DNA of 55,436 nucleotides from Atkinsonella hypoxylon (taxonomy: Eukaryota; Ascomycota; Sordariomycetes; Hypocreales; Clavicipitaceae). A model generated the notes under the pieces. That model saw only the letters and a program-made list of their open reading frames with translations. It was not told the DNA's origin and did not search any database. The position numbers and the translations under genes are program-made. The stretch lies in NCBI GenBank assembly GCA_000729835.1, contig JFHB01000200.1, positions 1-55,436 on the forward strand, read 5' to 3'. Shown piece by piece: positions 43,517 through 55,192 of the stretch (position 1 is the stretch's first letter; each line of letters begins with the position of its first letter).

Positions 43517-46500
43517 ATGATTGATGCATTGCTCCTGCCTCTTTCTGCCGCAGGCCTTGGGGCCACCGGCGTCATTACCTTACCTGGACTTTTTGCCCAG
43601 CTTACACAAGCTCGGCATCGTACGCCGCCAGAAAACTTCTATGAAGATGTCGATGGCAAAAGTACACCAGAGGCAATGGCTTCCTTTTCAAACAAGAAGC
43701 CTAAAAACTGTCTCCTACTCTTCTCAGGCGTCGGCTTTATTCTATCCGTTGTTGCTGCCGTATTGTCGACTCTCCATCCGCTTGGGGATGGTCTCTTTAT
43801 TGAGAACTGGTTGTGCGCTGCTAGTTGGGTGAGTGTGCCTCGAGTCTTATGAGTGATAGTGGCTGTCCATCAACCTATTCGACCCCGTCACTTGAAATTG
43901 CTGAGCATATGCACAAACAACGTATGCTAATCATTTATTTGGAAATTCGCCTTAGGCCACCATTGTTCTGCAAGCAATCTTTATCAAAGCCCAACATTCA
44001 CCCGTCAAGTCGCACGATCTAGGTCTTTGGACGTTTTTGTCATCCCTGATTGTTGCTTCCATAACGACAGCCCAAGCGATCCACATCAGTAATTTCGCAG
44101 CTCCAAACCATGATGCGCAGCTAATTGTGCGAACTGTTGATGCCGCTGTAACGATTCCACTGATCTTTTCATGCATAACTCTGCCTCGCCGTCCAGATGT
44201 TTTCTACAAAGGGGAAATGGTTGATCGCGAGTGGTCCACCACCGTTCTGAGCCGGTACACATGGAGCTGGGTAGAGGATCTGCTCAAGACTGCCAAGCGG
44301 AAGGGTGATTTGGACCCCAAGGATATTGCCCGGCCTGACCATACTATTCGGGCTGAGAGCCTCGTCGAGTCTTGGTACAAGGCAAACTACCAAGGGGATC
44401 TGCTACAATCTCTTCTCAAGGCTTATGGAGCACGTCTTACTTTGCAATGGTTTGTAATTATGCTTCGATGCATTGTTGGTATTGGCCCTTTCTGGACTAT
44501 GCTTCGACTTGTACAGATGCTTGAGAATCGAGATGCCGGCATGGAAACGCCCAGTGGGCTTTGGAGATTAGTCTTTCTCATGGGGGTCTTTACTTTGACT
44601 GAACAGGTCGGTTCTTACCTCAAGCGGATCCTATACGGCACGATTTTAACGTAGGAACGTACTAATTGAAGTCACAGTGGCTCGACGGTTGGATTGTTTG
44701 GTTCTCTATAACCAAACTCTTTGCTCCTGTGAGAGGACAGCTCTGTTCCCTTATCTTTGAGAAGTCGTTGCGCCGAAAAAATGTGAAAAGTGCCGAGAAG
44801 ACACCTGAAAGTGAAACTTCTGACGCGGACAAAGTCAAGGGCAAGGATAAAATGACTGACGACGACGACAACCAAGATGATAGCGTCTTGAAATCCAAGC
44901 AAGCTATTGTGAACCTCGTAGGTGTCGATGCGAAACATGTTGCTGATTTTGGAATGACGCAACTGTTTATTGTTAGCAGCATCGGAAAACTGCTGATTTA
45001 TTCAGGCTATCTCGTGAAACTCATTGGCTGGATTCCCTTCGGCGCTGGCATTTTGGCCTGGTCTATCGTTCTTCCGGCCAACGCTATCGCTGCCAAGTTC
45101 TATCTTAAAGCTGACACGAGACTCATGAAGAACCGAGACAACAAATTAGCCGTGGTGAATGAGGCGTTGCTCGGCATGCGCCAAATCAAATTTTCTGCAC
45201 TGGAGAGTCAATGGGAGAAAAAGATCCTTGAAATGAGAGAGATCGAAATCTCGTCTCTGAAGAGTGTGTTTAAAGCGGACAGCGTGTTGTTCTTCTGTTG
45301 GGTGGCGAGTCCGATTCTCCTGGCTGCTACATCTTTGGCTGTTTATGCCATAACCAACGGCTTTCTTGCCCCGTCCATTGCCTTTGTGAGCATCGGAGTT
45401 TTCAAGAGCTTGGAAGCATCCCTGTCGGCACTTCCAGAACTTCTGACTGGTGGTATCGATACCCTGGTTTCCGTTAGGCGTATTGGCAAATATCTGAAGG
45501 GCCCAGAGATGAGGAAGACCTTGAGTGAAGGCCATGATGTTGCCTTTGACAACGCTACAATTGCTTGGCCAGCTGACGATGAAGTTACCGAAGAGGAACG
45601 ATTTATCCTCAATAATATCAACTTGTCGTTCCCAGCTGGTGAGCTGTCTGTGATTTCTGGAAAAACGGGCACTGGCAAGAGTCTATTGCTTAATGCCCTT
45701 CTTGGGGAAGCGGATCTGCTCCAGGGCAAAATATTTGTACCGCGTACCGCGTCCCCACTCGATCGTCATGATGGGAAAGCGCATGCTGGAAACTGGATTC
45801 TTCCTGGTGCCGTGGCTTATGTGGGACAGAGCCCTTGGCTCGAGAGCGCATCCCTTCGTGACAACATCCTCTTTGGATTACCGTTCATTGAGAGTCGATA
45901 TGAAGCGGTTCTGGACGTCTGTGCGTTGAAAAAGGATATCGAAATCTTTACCGACGGAGACAAGACCGAGCTCGGTGCAAATGGTATCAATTTAAGTGGT
46001 GGCCAGAAATGGCGACTAACTCTTGCTCGTGCCATCTACTCGCGGGCCGAAATTCTTGTCATGGACGATATTTTCAGCGCTGTGGACGCTCACGTGGGCC
46101 GCCAGATCTTTGAAAAGTGCATTGCCGGTCCCATCTGCAGGAGGAGAACGAGGATTCTGGTCACTCATCACGTCGCTCTAGTGGAGCCTGTCACCAAGTA
46201 TTTTGTCGAGCTCGGTGAGGGTACTGTTTTGCATTCGGGTCTGACGTCGGATTTGGCCGAGGATGGTACGCTCGAATTGATCAAGAGTCATGAACAAAGC
46301 CAGTATGAGATTGATGAAGGCAATGCGACGGATGAGCCGACTGCCGTGAACTCTGAAGATGTTTCTATCGAAGAGTTGGGGGATTTGGAAGAAGGTGTCA
46401 ACGGCTTGCATAAGATTGCATCCAAGACGGCCAGGAAGTTTGTCCTAGATGAGAGGCGTGAAAAGGGCAACGTCAAAGCCCACGTCTACGGCACGTTCCT

Positions 46501-48385
46501 CAGCAGCAGTGGTGGCTGGCTCTTCTGGAGTGTCTGCGTAATCTTGTTCATTGCATATGAAGCCGGTAATCTTGGGCGTAACTGGTGGGTGCGCGTCTGG
46601 ACGGGGGCTTCAGAGCATACGTATGCCAATGCATCCCGCGAGCATGGCATGGCCTACGGCTTGTCCTACCAGCACAGCACCTTGCACTCTGCCACCACAT
46701 CTCGGATTCTGATGTCGAGTAAACCCGAGCATAGCCTCTCGTACTATCTATGGATCTATGTTGCTATTGCTGCTGCTAGCGGCATTGTTGGTACGCTGCG
46801 CTTTATCTGGTCCTTCCTCATGTGCATCAAGGCTGCCCGAACCTTGTTCCGCAGGATCCTCTTCACGATTCTGCGTACCCGTTTACGATGGCTAGATACT
46901 GTGCCAGTTGGCCGAGTACTCAATAGGTTGACCGCTGACTTTGATGTCATTGACACCAGAATCACCATGGACTTGGGTTTCATGTTCTGGCGTGTCTTGG
47001 CTCTCTTGGGTATATGCGTGGCCGCCCTCTTGGTCTCCAGCCTCATGCTTCCCCTAGCTCTCATCCTGTTCATTGCGGGCACATTTGTCGCCATTAGATT
47101 CCTGACCGGAGCTCGGCCGGTGAAGAGATTGGAGAGCAACGCCAAGTCGCCTGTGTTTGAACTCTTCAACTCAACCTTGGCCGGTGTGTCTACGCTTCGA
47201 GCGTTCCAGAAAACCCAGGTGTATGTTGAGAGAATGCACAGCTTCCTCGACAACTGGGACACAATTTCTGTGCACAACTGGACTCTCAACCGTTGGCTGG
47301 GTTTCCGCATGGCACTGATTGGTTCCGTCTTCACGACTTTTGTCGGTATAATTGTCGTTGGGTCATCTTTCGTTGATGCTGCGTTGGCAGGGTTTACGTT
47401 ATCGTTTGCGCTGGACTTTTCCGGAAATATGCTCATGGCGATTCGAGGGTATGCCTCTCTGGAGCTCGACATGAACGCGGCTGAGCGTGTCATTGAATAT
47501 ACCGAGCTGGAAACAGAAGATCTGGGGGGTGATGTGCCACCGGCAGCATGGCCCGCGACTGGTAACATAGAAGTCGAGAACCTCGTTGTCGGGTACTCGG
47601 ACGACTTGCCGCCTGTGCTCAAGGGTGTGTCGTTTAACGTGAAGAACAACGAGCGAATCGGAGTCGTTGGCCGTACCGGAGCTGGAAAATCATCGCTGAC
47701 GCTGGCGTTGTTCCGTTTCCTAGAAGCACGATCGGGGCGAGTGGTTATTGATGGGATTGACATTTCCAAAATTCGCCTTTACAGTCTACGGTCACGCTTG
47801 GCCATTATTCCGCAGGACCCGGTTCTCTTTTCAGGCACGATTCGAACCAATCTAGATCCTTTTGAAGACCACAGTGACGAGGAGCTCATGGATTGCCTTT
47901 CAAGAGTGCATCTGGTCGACTCAGCACCAGTGACGCCCGCCAATGAGCCATCCTCGGCTGCTGGGTCTGCAATTGCGCCCAGGAATACCAACATTTTCCG
48001 CGATCTGTCGAGTGGTATATCAGAATCAGGCGGCAACCTGTCACAGGGCCAACGCCAGCTTCTCTGCATTGCTCGGGCCATTGTTTCACGACCCAAGGTT
48101 ATGGTGCTCGACGAAGCTACCTCTGCTGTTGACATGGCAACAGATGCTCTCATTCAGCGCAGTATTCGCGAGGAGTTCAACGACAGTACCTTGATTGTTA
48201 TTGCGCACAGATTGAGTACCATTGCCGACTTTGACCGGATCCTTGTCCTAAGCGAAGGCACTGTCGCAGAGTTTGGCAGTCCTCAGGAGCTATGGGACAA
48301 GGATGGAAGCATATTTAGGGATATGTGCGAGCACAGTGGTGAGAAGGCCAAGCTGAAGGAGATCATCAAGGGCAAATCAAAATGA
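43517..48385 (+). CDS. full-length ABCC (MRP-type) transporter
   Basis: This ATP-driven exporter belongs to the ABCC family. Exons are 43517-43828, 43956-44606 and 44678-48385, giving 1556 residues. The order is TMD0 (five hydrophobic segments, about 1-170), TMD1, NBD1, TMD2, NBD2. NBD1 has Walker A GKTGTGKS (about 649), signature LSGGQ (about 760) and Walker B ILVMDDIFSAVD, with Asp where the catalytic Glu normally stands, as usual in ABCC proteins. NBD2 has Walker A GRTGAGKSS (about 1320), signature NLSQGQ (about 1443) and Walker B VMVLDEATSAVD (about 1462) with the intact Glu. A charged linker (EKTPESETSDADKVKGKDK) inside TMD1 is a fungal feature. Substrates could be glutathione conjugates, drugs or metabolites. 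No biosynthetic gene adjoins it, so an export role for a cluster is unsupported. It converges with RCF2. Confidence 0.93.
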
Positions 48386-49077
48386 TGGATGGGATGGTGC
48401 AGAAGGGTTTCTTAATTTTCGTTTGGCATAAATTTGGATTGATTGTTTTTGGCTATGGAAAAGTTAGTTTTGTGTGGGATATTGGTAATGGATGGTCTGC
48501 AGGAGTGTCGGGAACACATGACACTGCGTGGCTGTTTTGAAATTTGACTATAAATCGAACGGATTTCCTAAAAATAAATGCTTGCCATCTTCTGTAAAGC
48601 TTCTGTAATCACTGCTCTGGAAGTATTACTCTGGTAACAATACGATTGGGAGGTCCGAATAGTCCCTCTCATCTGATGCCTGATCACAGTAGTAGTTATA
48701 GGGATAACGGTGGAGGTGTTGGTAGATGGTACAGGTGTACACGCTAGATGCAGATTCAAGGCCACGCATGCTAGGACAGTTATCGTGTTGGTGGGCTAAA
48801 AATCCAATTTATACAAACAAGCCCAAACGTGGCGACATGCATTTTTCTGCATGAATAAGGAACTCCCGGCAGTGCGGGATGAAATGGAGAGAAAAGAGGG
48901 AACGCAGAGCCTTTGCAACGCCCGCTGAAGTCCTGTCCAAAGGAGATGAGATGGCTTGTAATATGAATCGGTGTGTAGAGTAGGGAAGGGGGGGGATTGT
49001 GAGCTTGCGTGGATTTGGGCCGCCATGGAGTGGACAGACACGAAACAGCAGGTTCATGTCGTACATGGTGAGTTTAT
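48386..49077. other. convergent 3' region of the transporter and RCF2
   Basis: About 690 bp of 3' UTR and spacer. Small minus frames at 48796-49066 overlap each other without support. No RNA gene was seen. Confidence 0.4.
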
Positions 49078-49931
49078 CTACGCCTTATTGGCAGCCTGCT
49101 TCTTCGCAGCAAGACGTTTCTCCTCGGCCTCGACCATATCTACGAGCCAAAGTCAGCACCATTTTTTTTTTTTTTTTTCTTTTCTTTCCCCCTCTCATAC
49201 CAAAGAAAACAGCGAGTGAGCGAAAGAAAGAAAGAAAGAAAGAAAGAAAGAAAAAAAGAAAGAAAAAAAAAAGTACAGCACAAAGACGTAGACTTACCCA
49301 TCCACAAATCCTGCCCCTCATACTCCTCCTTATGGATCTTCTTCTCAATCAAGTGCTTGTGCTCGGGGTCATTCGGGTCGAGCACCATGACCGTCTCCCA
49401 CCGACCACTCCCCTTCTTCGCATCGCTGACCTCAAAGGCCGCGCTGACGATGAGGACGGCGAGCGTCAGGCCCTGGGCGTAGACGCGCGCCTGCACGAGC
49501 TTCTGGGACGTGCTCATGGGCGCGCGGCTGACGAGAGCCAGGGCGACGGCCATGCTGGCGAGCCACGAGGCGAAGACGACCGAGTACCTGTTCCGGCGGG
49601 CCCATTCGGCGAAGCGCGCGTACGCGGACTCGTTCTCGCGCGCCATGTCCATGGCCCGCCGGGAGGCATCCTTGTACCCGTAGCCCGGGTCATTGGCGCG
49701 CTGGAAGGTGGTCGAGTAGTGCTCGGCGGTGACGATGGCGCCAAAGGTGCCGGTCGAGGTGACGAGGAAGGCGCGAAAGGGCAGCGTGAGGGAGCGAAAG
49801 GCAGGGTAGCGGCGGGATGCGAGGAGCACGCCGCCTAGGCCGAGGGCGAGACTTGCCGAGCCGCCTATGAGGCCGCCTTTGAGGACTTGCTTGTAGTGCG
49901 CTTGTTCTTCTTCTTTGCTGATGACTTTCAT
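49078..49931 (-). CDS. RCF2: respiratory supercomplex factor 2 (HIG1 domain)
   Basis: Rcf2 sits in the mitochondrial inner membrane and associates with cytochrome c oxidase supercomplexes. Two exons, 49931-49298 and 49139-49078, give 231 residues. The start MKVISKEEEQAHYKQVLKGG and the following hydrophobic segment (GLIGGSASLALGLGGVLLAS) match the family. The HIG1 domain lies at about 105-170, with ARFAEWARRNRYSVVFASWL, MAVALALVSR and LTLAVLIVSAAFEV as two membrane passes. The second exon adds a helical tail, MVEAEEKRLAAKKQAANKA. The single intron (158 nt) is almost entirely low-complexity: a CTTT microsatellite and a long A run on the coding strand. The coding part is markedly GC-rich compared with the flanks. 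Confidence 0.92.
49222..49272. repeat. GAAA microsatellite in the RCF2 intron
   Basis: On the plus strand (AAAG)n and A-runs fill about 50 bp, and a T17 run stands at 49162-49178. On the coding strand this gives a pyrimidine tract near the donor and an A tract near the acceptor. Confidence 0.95.
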
Positions 49932-49997
49932 TTTTGAAGGCGGGGGTTTGCGTTGGCGATGAGCTGTGTCTGACGTGGATTGAAAGGTTGGAGTTTC

Positions 49998-50031
49998 TTT
50001 TTTTTTTTTTTTTTTTCTGGGGGGGGGGGGG
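49998..50031. repeat. T19 followed by G13 homopolymers
   Basis: Long T and G runs separated by CT. Length is likely unreliable in any assembly. Confidence 0.9.
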
Positions 50032-50395
50032 AAGGGGTTTATTTTATTATTAAATTTTTTTTTCGGTCGGCGCGATAACTAGTTATGTATTTCGTTGACG
50101 GGGGCGGGGCAGCAGAGGACGCATACGTTTTTGGTGAACGTTGGTGGACGGCCAGTTACGAAATGGAGGCCCTTGTTCCTTCTTAAATTGAGGTTCACCG
50201 CCGGGGAATAACGGGTGCGCTCATGATCCTGGCCTTGAAAAAAGTCGGGCAAAGTCGTTACCATGGCGCTGAGCGTTACAGATTGATCTTGATGCCGTGC
50301 TTGATGACGGGTTTTGCCCGATTGGGGAAAAAAAAAATTTAAAAAATAAAAAATCACATGTTGGATCCAGCTATTCCTTTTTACACAAGATGTCC

Positions 50396-50417
50396 TTTTT
50401 TTTTTTTTTTTTTTTTT
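50396..50417. repeat. T22 homopolymer
   Basis: An uninterrupted T run within an intergenic stretch; another A/T patch (TTTAAAAAATAAAAAATC) lies 40-60 bp left. Confidence 0.9.
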
Positions 50418-50676
50418 GTGGCACGCTTGCTCGGAGCTACGCAGATGGCTCGGGATGAGGTCAGTTTGCTGTCTGACGGGCAGGCCGATGCAGACTACAT
50501 TTGATTTTGGACCTGATTTTGTCACGGGGCTTGTTTGTTGTATGCTGGCTTGCTGGTTTTGCGGATAAGCAGCTGGTCACTTGCGTTGGTGAAGGTCAGA
50601 CGCGGGCCTCGCTAGGTTTTGCCGAAGTCAAGTTTAGCATCTCTTTCACGTCTACAATTTGTTCGTCAAAATAATG

Positions 50677-50678
<2 letters not shown>

Positions 50679-50711
<33 letters not shown>

Positions 50712-50770
50712 TGACACAACATAACAAAAAAAGAAAGAGAGGAGAAAGAACAACAACAACAACAACAAAA
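50679..50770. repeat. (AC)15 and (AAC)n microsatellites
   Basis: Fifteen AC dinucleotides at 50679-50708, then after 40 bp an AAC trinucleotide array at about 50749-50767. Confidence 0.95.
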
Positions 50771-51664
50771 AAAAACACAAGCTAGGTGATACATCGTCAC
50801 AGCAGCCTCTTCCAAGGGGCCACGGACTCTGAAAGCTGCCCAGCTGTGCCATGTGTGAGTCTACAGCCCAGTTGGTCAGCCACATCCTTGAGAAGCTCTG
50901 TACGTGCTACTGCCTAGATACAGAAGATGGCCAGGTCCAAGACCTCATGTCCCATACACTCGTGACATGTAGAGCCCGGACGGCTACACGGCTAACTACT
51001 CGGCTACCAATTCCGGCCGCGCCGTCCCCTAGAGAAATCTCCCACCGCTAAACACGCGCTGCCCATCCCATCGTCGGTCAAACACACCGTGGCCGACGAT
51101 CCGACGATCCGACGCAGCCATGGAAGCCCAATGAACTGCCGGCCAAGGCGGCGTCCAGCCTGCCGTGGAGTGATTTCGTCTACAAGGCTTTCCTTCCATG
51201 GGGCCGAGGAACCTCACGATTGTGCTTCATCCCGAAAACAAATCCATCCAAACAAAACCAACCGGAGCGCGTTATGCCATGTATACTATCATTGGTGTGC
51301 CACATTTGCGGACAGCACTTCCTGAAACGGGAGCCCTCGCCGTGGTCAAGCGGGGTGGCTTGCCTTTGGTGTTGGTTTCTCGATTCCGGACGTGCCGCCG
51401 TGACAAGGCCGAGCAATTGCCGCACCGTTGGCACTGCGTGCCGCCGTATGTACGTACTCTCCCGTACAGCGTACAGAGCTGAAGTCGGCTTGGTTCTGAA
51501 TCGAGTACATAAGAAGGACCGAGTCTAAGTCATGCTTGGCGCCTTCACCTGCATACATTGCCCGGAACCAAACCCCAAACAAACAAGTCTGTCCAGGCGC
51601 TCCCCTCCCCCCCCCTGTCGAGCTCATCTCAATAACATGTTTTGGTCCCGATTATATCTGGATA

Positions 51665-51726
51665 GGATGGGATGGGATGGGGATTGATGGGGGTTGATGG
51701 AGGTTGATGGAGGTTGATGGGGGGGG
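51665..51726. repeat. G-rich tandem array, quadruplex candidate
   Basis: GGATG pentamers pass into four TTGATGGNGG decamers and end in a long G run. Many G-runs of three or more separated by short loops could fold into a G-quadruplex on the plus strand. Confidence 0.8.
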
Positions 51727-53210
51727 TCTCGAATTACGACTGTAGGAGCATTGAAATCTAGATCGTACCTACCAACCGCTGCCGAGCGGGTCTGCCAAGT
51801 TTTCTGGCCTCCTGTGAAATGGTTCTCGTGGGAAGACAGCGCAGTGATTCGTGATTCTTTGGTCCACTCTTCGGTCATGTATCATCCCGACGAGTCGGTA
51901 GTCTCCGTGGCAGGCGGTAACTACACAGTACTGTGCAGTACATATGCAGCATGGCCATGGAGAATGGGCTGCTTCTTGATGAGAATAATGGGAAGGGGGT
52001 CCTTGCTCAGATCATCATACATGGCAACAGGAACCCCTTCTGCCCTCCACCTCTAACCCTTGCCTGGGCTGACGAGCAAAGGGGTAACGAGGTACGGGAA
52101 TGCTTGACAGTCGGTTAGACAAAGGGATCTTACCTTGTCCAGTTTCCGCTCTCGCGCCTCTCACTCTAGTCTTAGGGACTCATACGTGTAGTGCCAATCA
52201 TGACCATGTCAGCCCTTCAACGAGCTGGCCATTTCTTCGTGATGAAGCTTGCAAGAAGCGATGGTGCGCCGGCCTGGGACTTCTATAGATAGAAGCTCCA
52301 GGTTGGCGGGTGCGGAGCAGTATTCCAAACCTTTCCTGAAGCGGCCTGAAATGCCATGGCAAAGCATGGGATTCTAGAATATGAGAAACAGGCCCAATAC
52401 GGTTACCGTAGTCTCCATCCCGTCTGTTCTTGGCCGTGAATCGTACGTTTTCTGCAGGAGCTCTAGAACATCTCCATTTCTTCCATGCATAGACGGGACA
52501 GCCGGATCTGTTTCTAGCGTGGTGTTGGGCGCTTGAAGCCTCCACAGATGACACCACCGTCATAACGTAAAAAGTGTGGCCAAGGAAAAGAAAGTCGAGT
52601 GCAAGACGGAAAGCTCAAAGCCTACGTGGGCAAAATTGCTACGGCGGGTCATTTAATGTACATACATACATGCATGCATGTGGAGAGTTCTGGTTTTCTG
52701 AAGCGTCTTGGAAGCACGTGACCCTAGTCACAGGGCTTGCCAAAGATGATTGGGCCCGTGGCTTGTGGGCATTTTAGCAGCACCCTGCAAGGTGTTGGCA
52801 GTGAGCCCGCGGGATATTTCCGGCAATCAGCCACGGGCGCCTTTGACGGGGGCTTGTGCTTCCTACTTGGGAAGCCATCAGCCTCAGGGTCTGACCTAGT
52901 GTCTCACGCCACGAGGACAATAGCAAACATGTGCCTACTCTAGGTAATTAGTTCTTTGATTCGTTGAGACATGGTGCGCTTGACGCAGAGCCCCACTCAC
53001 TCAATTGTTGCAGTTTAGATTCGTGACGGCTCAAGTAATGAAGTCATTTAATCAAGTTTGGCTGCAGTTCCAACATGGCACTTTGCGTCCTAATGCCGAG
53101 ATAAGTCAAAGTACTCGTGCCATAATGCAGGACGGGGTTGGTTTATGATTTCAATGTTATCTTGCCTAATACTCGGTGCTGCTGCAATCAGGCATCGAGG
53201 TACATGTGTG

Positions 53211-53254
53211 TATGCGTACATGTATACATGTACGCATAAGTACCTAGGTACTTA
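53211..53254. repeat. two overlapping perfect palindromes
   Basis: Bases 53211-53238 form a perfect 28-bp palindrome (half TATGCGTACATGTA). It overlaps by two bases an 18-bp perfect palindrome at 53237-53254 (TAAGTACCTAGGTACTTA). Neither has a spacer. Both were checked base by base. Confidence 0.95.
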
Positions 53255-53306
53255 GTCGTATTACCATTGACGCCCGTGTAATTGGCTGATGACACTCCTG
53301 ACAACT

Positions 53307-53329
53307 ATTCATTCATTCATTCATTCATT
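53307..53329. repeat. (ATTC)n microsatellite
   Basis: Five to six exact ATTC tetramers. Confidence 0.9.
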
Positions 53330-53472
53330 TATGACGTTGGGCAACATGGACTCGACCTCATCTGCGGCCTTCTCCACAACTTTGCCCGTGCATCTCCAGG
53401 GACGTTGAGTGTCTGACTCGCTCATAGGCAAGGACGACTCTACAAAGTATTAACATCATACTAATAATATAG

Positions 53473-53550
53473 CCCACCAACCCACCAACCCACCAACCCA
53501 CCAACCCACCAACCCACCAGCCCACCAGCCCACCAGCCCACCAGCCCACC
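53473..53550. repeat. octamer minisatellite CCCACCAA/CCCACCAG
   Basis: About six CCCACCAA units are followed by four CCCACCAG units, nearly ten in all, with a clean switch of the last base between the halves. Confidence 0.95.
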
Positions 53551-54403
53551 TTCCTGCACTTCCCGACCCAGCAAGGAATCAACTGGGACATGGCGCCTCC
53601 TTCAATAGCGGGGTGGCGTGGTCACAATGTCCCGATCAATGATCAATGATCAATCCATCTGCCAACGCAACACCTTTGTAATATAGCATGGATGGGTACG
53701 GAGCTGCCAAGTAGAGGTAGGTATTATAATGGCAAGGGGGTGGTCGATTACTCCATCCATTCGTTGTTGGCGCTGAGGCAAGTGAGGCAAGGCAACAAGT
53801 GAGGCTCGATTTACTCCCGAACCCAACTGACTTAAAATCGCGGCCATCATCTCCTCCACCAAGTCCACCAAAAGGCTATCATATAGGTCCGCAATGAAGC
53901 TCGACTAGCTGCGCTTCGAGACAGTGGCTAGAGGCAGTGGCCATCAACTCAAAACGAGCATGGGAAGCGCGCATGGTTGCCGAGTACTCAGAGTACCTTG
54001 GACGGTGGGCGGGCTCAGAGGTTAACTCGGTACCAGTGACATGCCATCGTGATGGTTGGTTAATGAGTTGAGTGCACCGAGCTTGTAATATGGCATTATT
54101 AGTCCCATTCCCCTCAGAGATTACTTGGCAAGCACGTAGATTATTATATCTGCAGCGCATCGCCAGTTATTCGCGAGTCTGGTCTGAGAAACCACCACTT
54201 GACCATCATGCGTGCAGGCACAATCCTCCAGGCGCGCGACTGATTTTGAGGAGTGATTCGCACCAGCTATCGCGCTTGCTTTTTGCTTTGCTTTGCTTCC
54301 ACTTCTTTTTCTTCTCCTGCTCTTGCTTGTTTCCGTCTAGCCGCCTAGAGATCGAGAACCAAGTCGTCCCAGACTGCTTGACCCGTGTTTGTACGGCCAA
54401 GAG

Positions 54404-54433
54404 GAGAGAGAGAGAGAGAGAAAGAGAGAGAGA
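54404..54433. repeat. (GA)n microsatellite
   Basis: A GA dinucleotide array broken once by AAA. A similar purine array lies at 54601-54632. Confidence 0.9.
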
Positions 54434-54600
54434 TCCGGTCACTGTCTTCATTCAAGCTTCAAATTCAAGTTCACTTTACCATCTTCCGAGTTCCGACAGG
54501 CCAGCGGGCCCCTTCCCGTGACACAGCATCAAGGCGTTCACAGAATAGCGGCAAGTGGTTTCTGAGCTCCTTCCCGAGCAACCAGAACAGACCGACCGAC

Positions 54601-54632
54601 AGAAAGAGACAGAGAGAGAGAGACAGAGGGAA
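54601..54632. repeat. second (GA)n microsatellite
   Basis: GA/CA dinucleotides on the same strand as the array 170 bp upstream. Confidence 0.85.
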
Positions 54633-54737
54633 AGACAGCTGTTGGCTAAGGGCATTTTTGACGACGTGCACGTCAACTACCATATCCAGCAGGAGCTAAG
54701 CCGTGTTGGGCCGTGCTGGCCACCGACAGCCCCACCT

Positions 54738-54848
54738 CCTAAGCCAGCTCCAGCTCCAGCTCCTGCCACAGCTCCTGCCACAGCTCCTGCCACAGCCAGA
54801 GCCACAGCCAGAGCCACAGCCAGAGCCAGAGCCTGAGCCTGAGCCCGC
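54738..54848. repeat. hexamer/dodecamer array (CCAGCT, CACAGCTCCTGC, CAGAGC)
   Basis: Hexamer units evolve along the array from CCAGCT through the dodecamer CACAGCTCCTGC to CAGAGC and CTGAGC. The plus frame is open across it but is only repeat (P, A, T, R) and then stops. Confidence 0.85.
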
Positions 54849-54982
54849 GCCAGACACGGAGCAGTCCTGAGCGGCTTCGCTAACTAATGCCTTGTTGCCA
54901 GCCTATTCCCCGACTCTTGGCTTTCTCGCCTCCCATCGCCGGGCTACGGCTGCGGCTGCGGCTGCGTACAACTAACTACCAG

Positions 54983-55072
54983 ACCTTGGGACCTTGGGAC
55001 CTTGGACCTTGGACCTTGGGTGCCTAGAGGTCACTGGTCACTGGTCACTGGTCGCTGGTCACTGGTCGCTGG
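54983..55072. repeat. CTTGGGAC and TCACTGG arrays
   Basis: ACCTTGGG/ACCTTGG units at 54983-55020 are followed by six exact or one-base-variant heptamers TCACTGG/TCGCTGG at 55031-55072. Confidence 0.9.
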
Positions 55073-55089
55073 TACTAATTGACGCTACG

Positions 55090-55192
55090 GCTCATCCATC
55101 CATCCACCCACCCATCCACTCATCCATCCATCCACCCACCCACCCACCCACCTACCTACCTACCTAGGTAGGTACCTAGTAGGTACCTATAG
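55090..55192. repeat. CATC/CACC/TACC tetramer array ending in TACCTAGGTA palindromes
   Basis: Tetramers change from CATC to CACC to TACC, then fold back: 55157-55174 is a perfect 18-bp palindrome centred on CCTAGG, followed by further GGTACCTA copies to about 55190. Confidence 0.9.

Noticed and set aside
46756..47769. Minus-strand frame of 337 codons inside the ABC transporter
   Set aside because: Antisense of TMD2 and the start of NBD2, whose sense frame has clear ABC motifs.
43517..48385. Secondary-metabolite cluster around the ABCC transporter
   Set aside because: No synthase, oxidase or pathway regulator is found within the flanking 5 kb on either side.
53473..53550. Telomere repeat
   Set aside because: The unit CCCACCAA is not CCCTAA, and no TTAGGG arrays occur in the window.
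54555..54836. 93-codon frame ending in alternating A, T, P and R
   Set aside because: Its second half is a direct reading of the hexamer and dodecamer repeat array.
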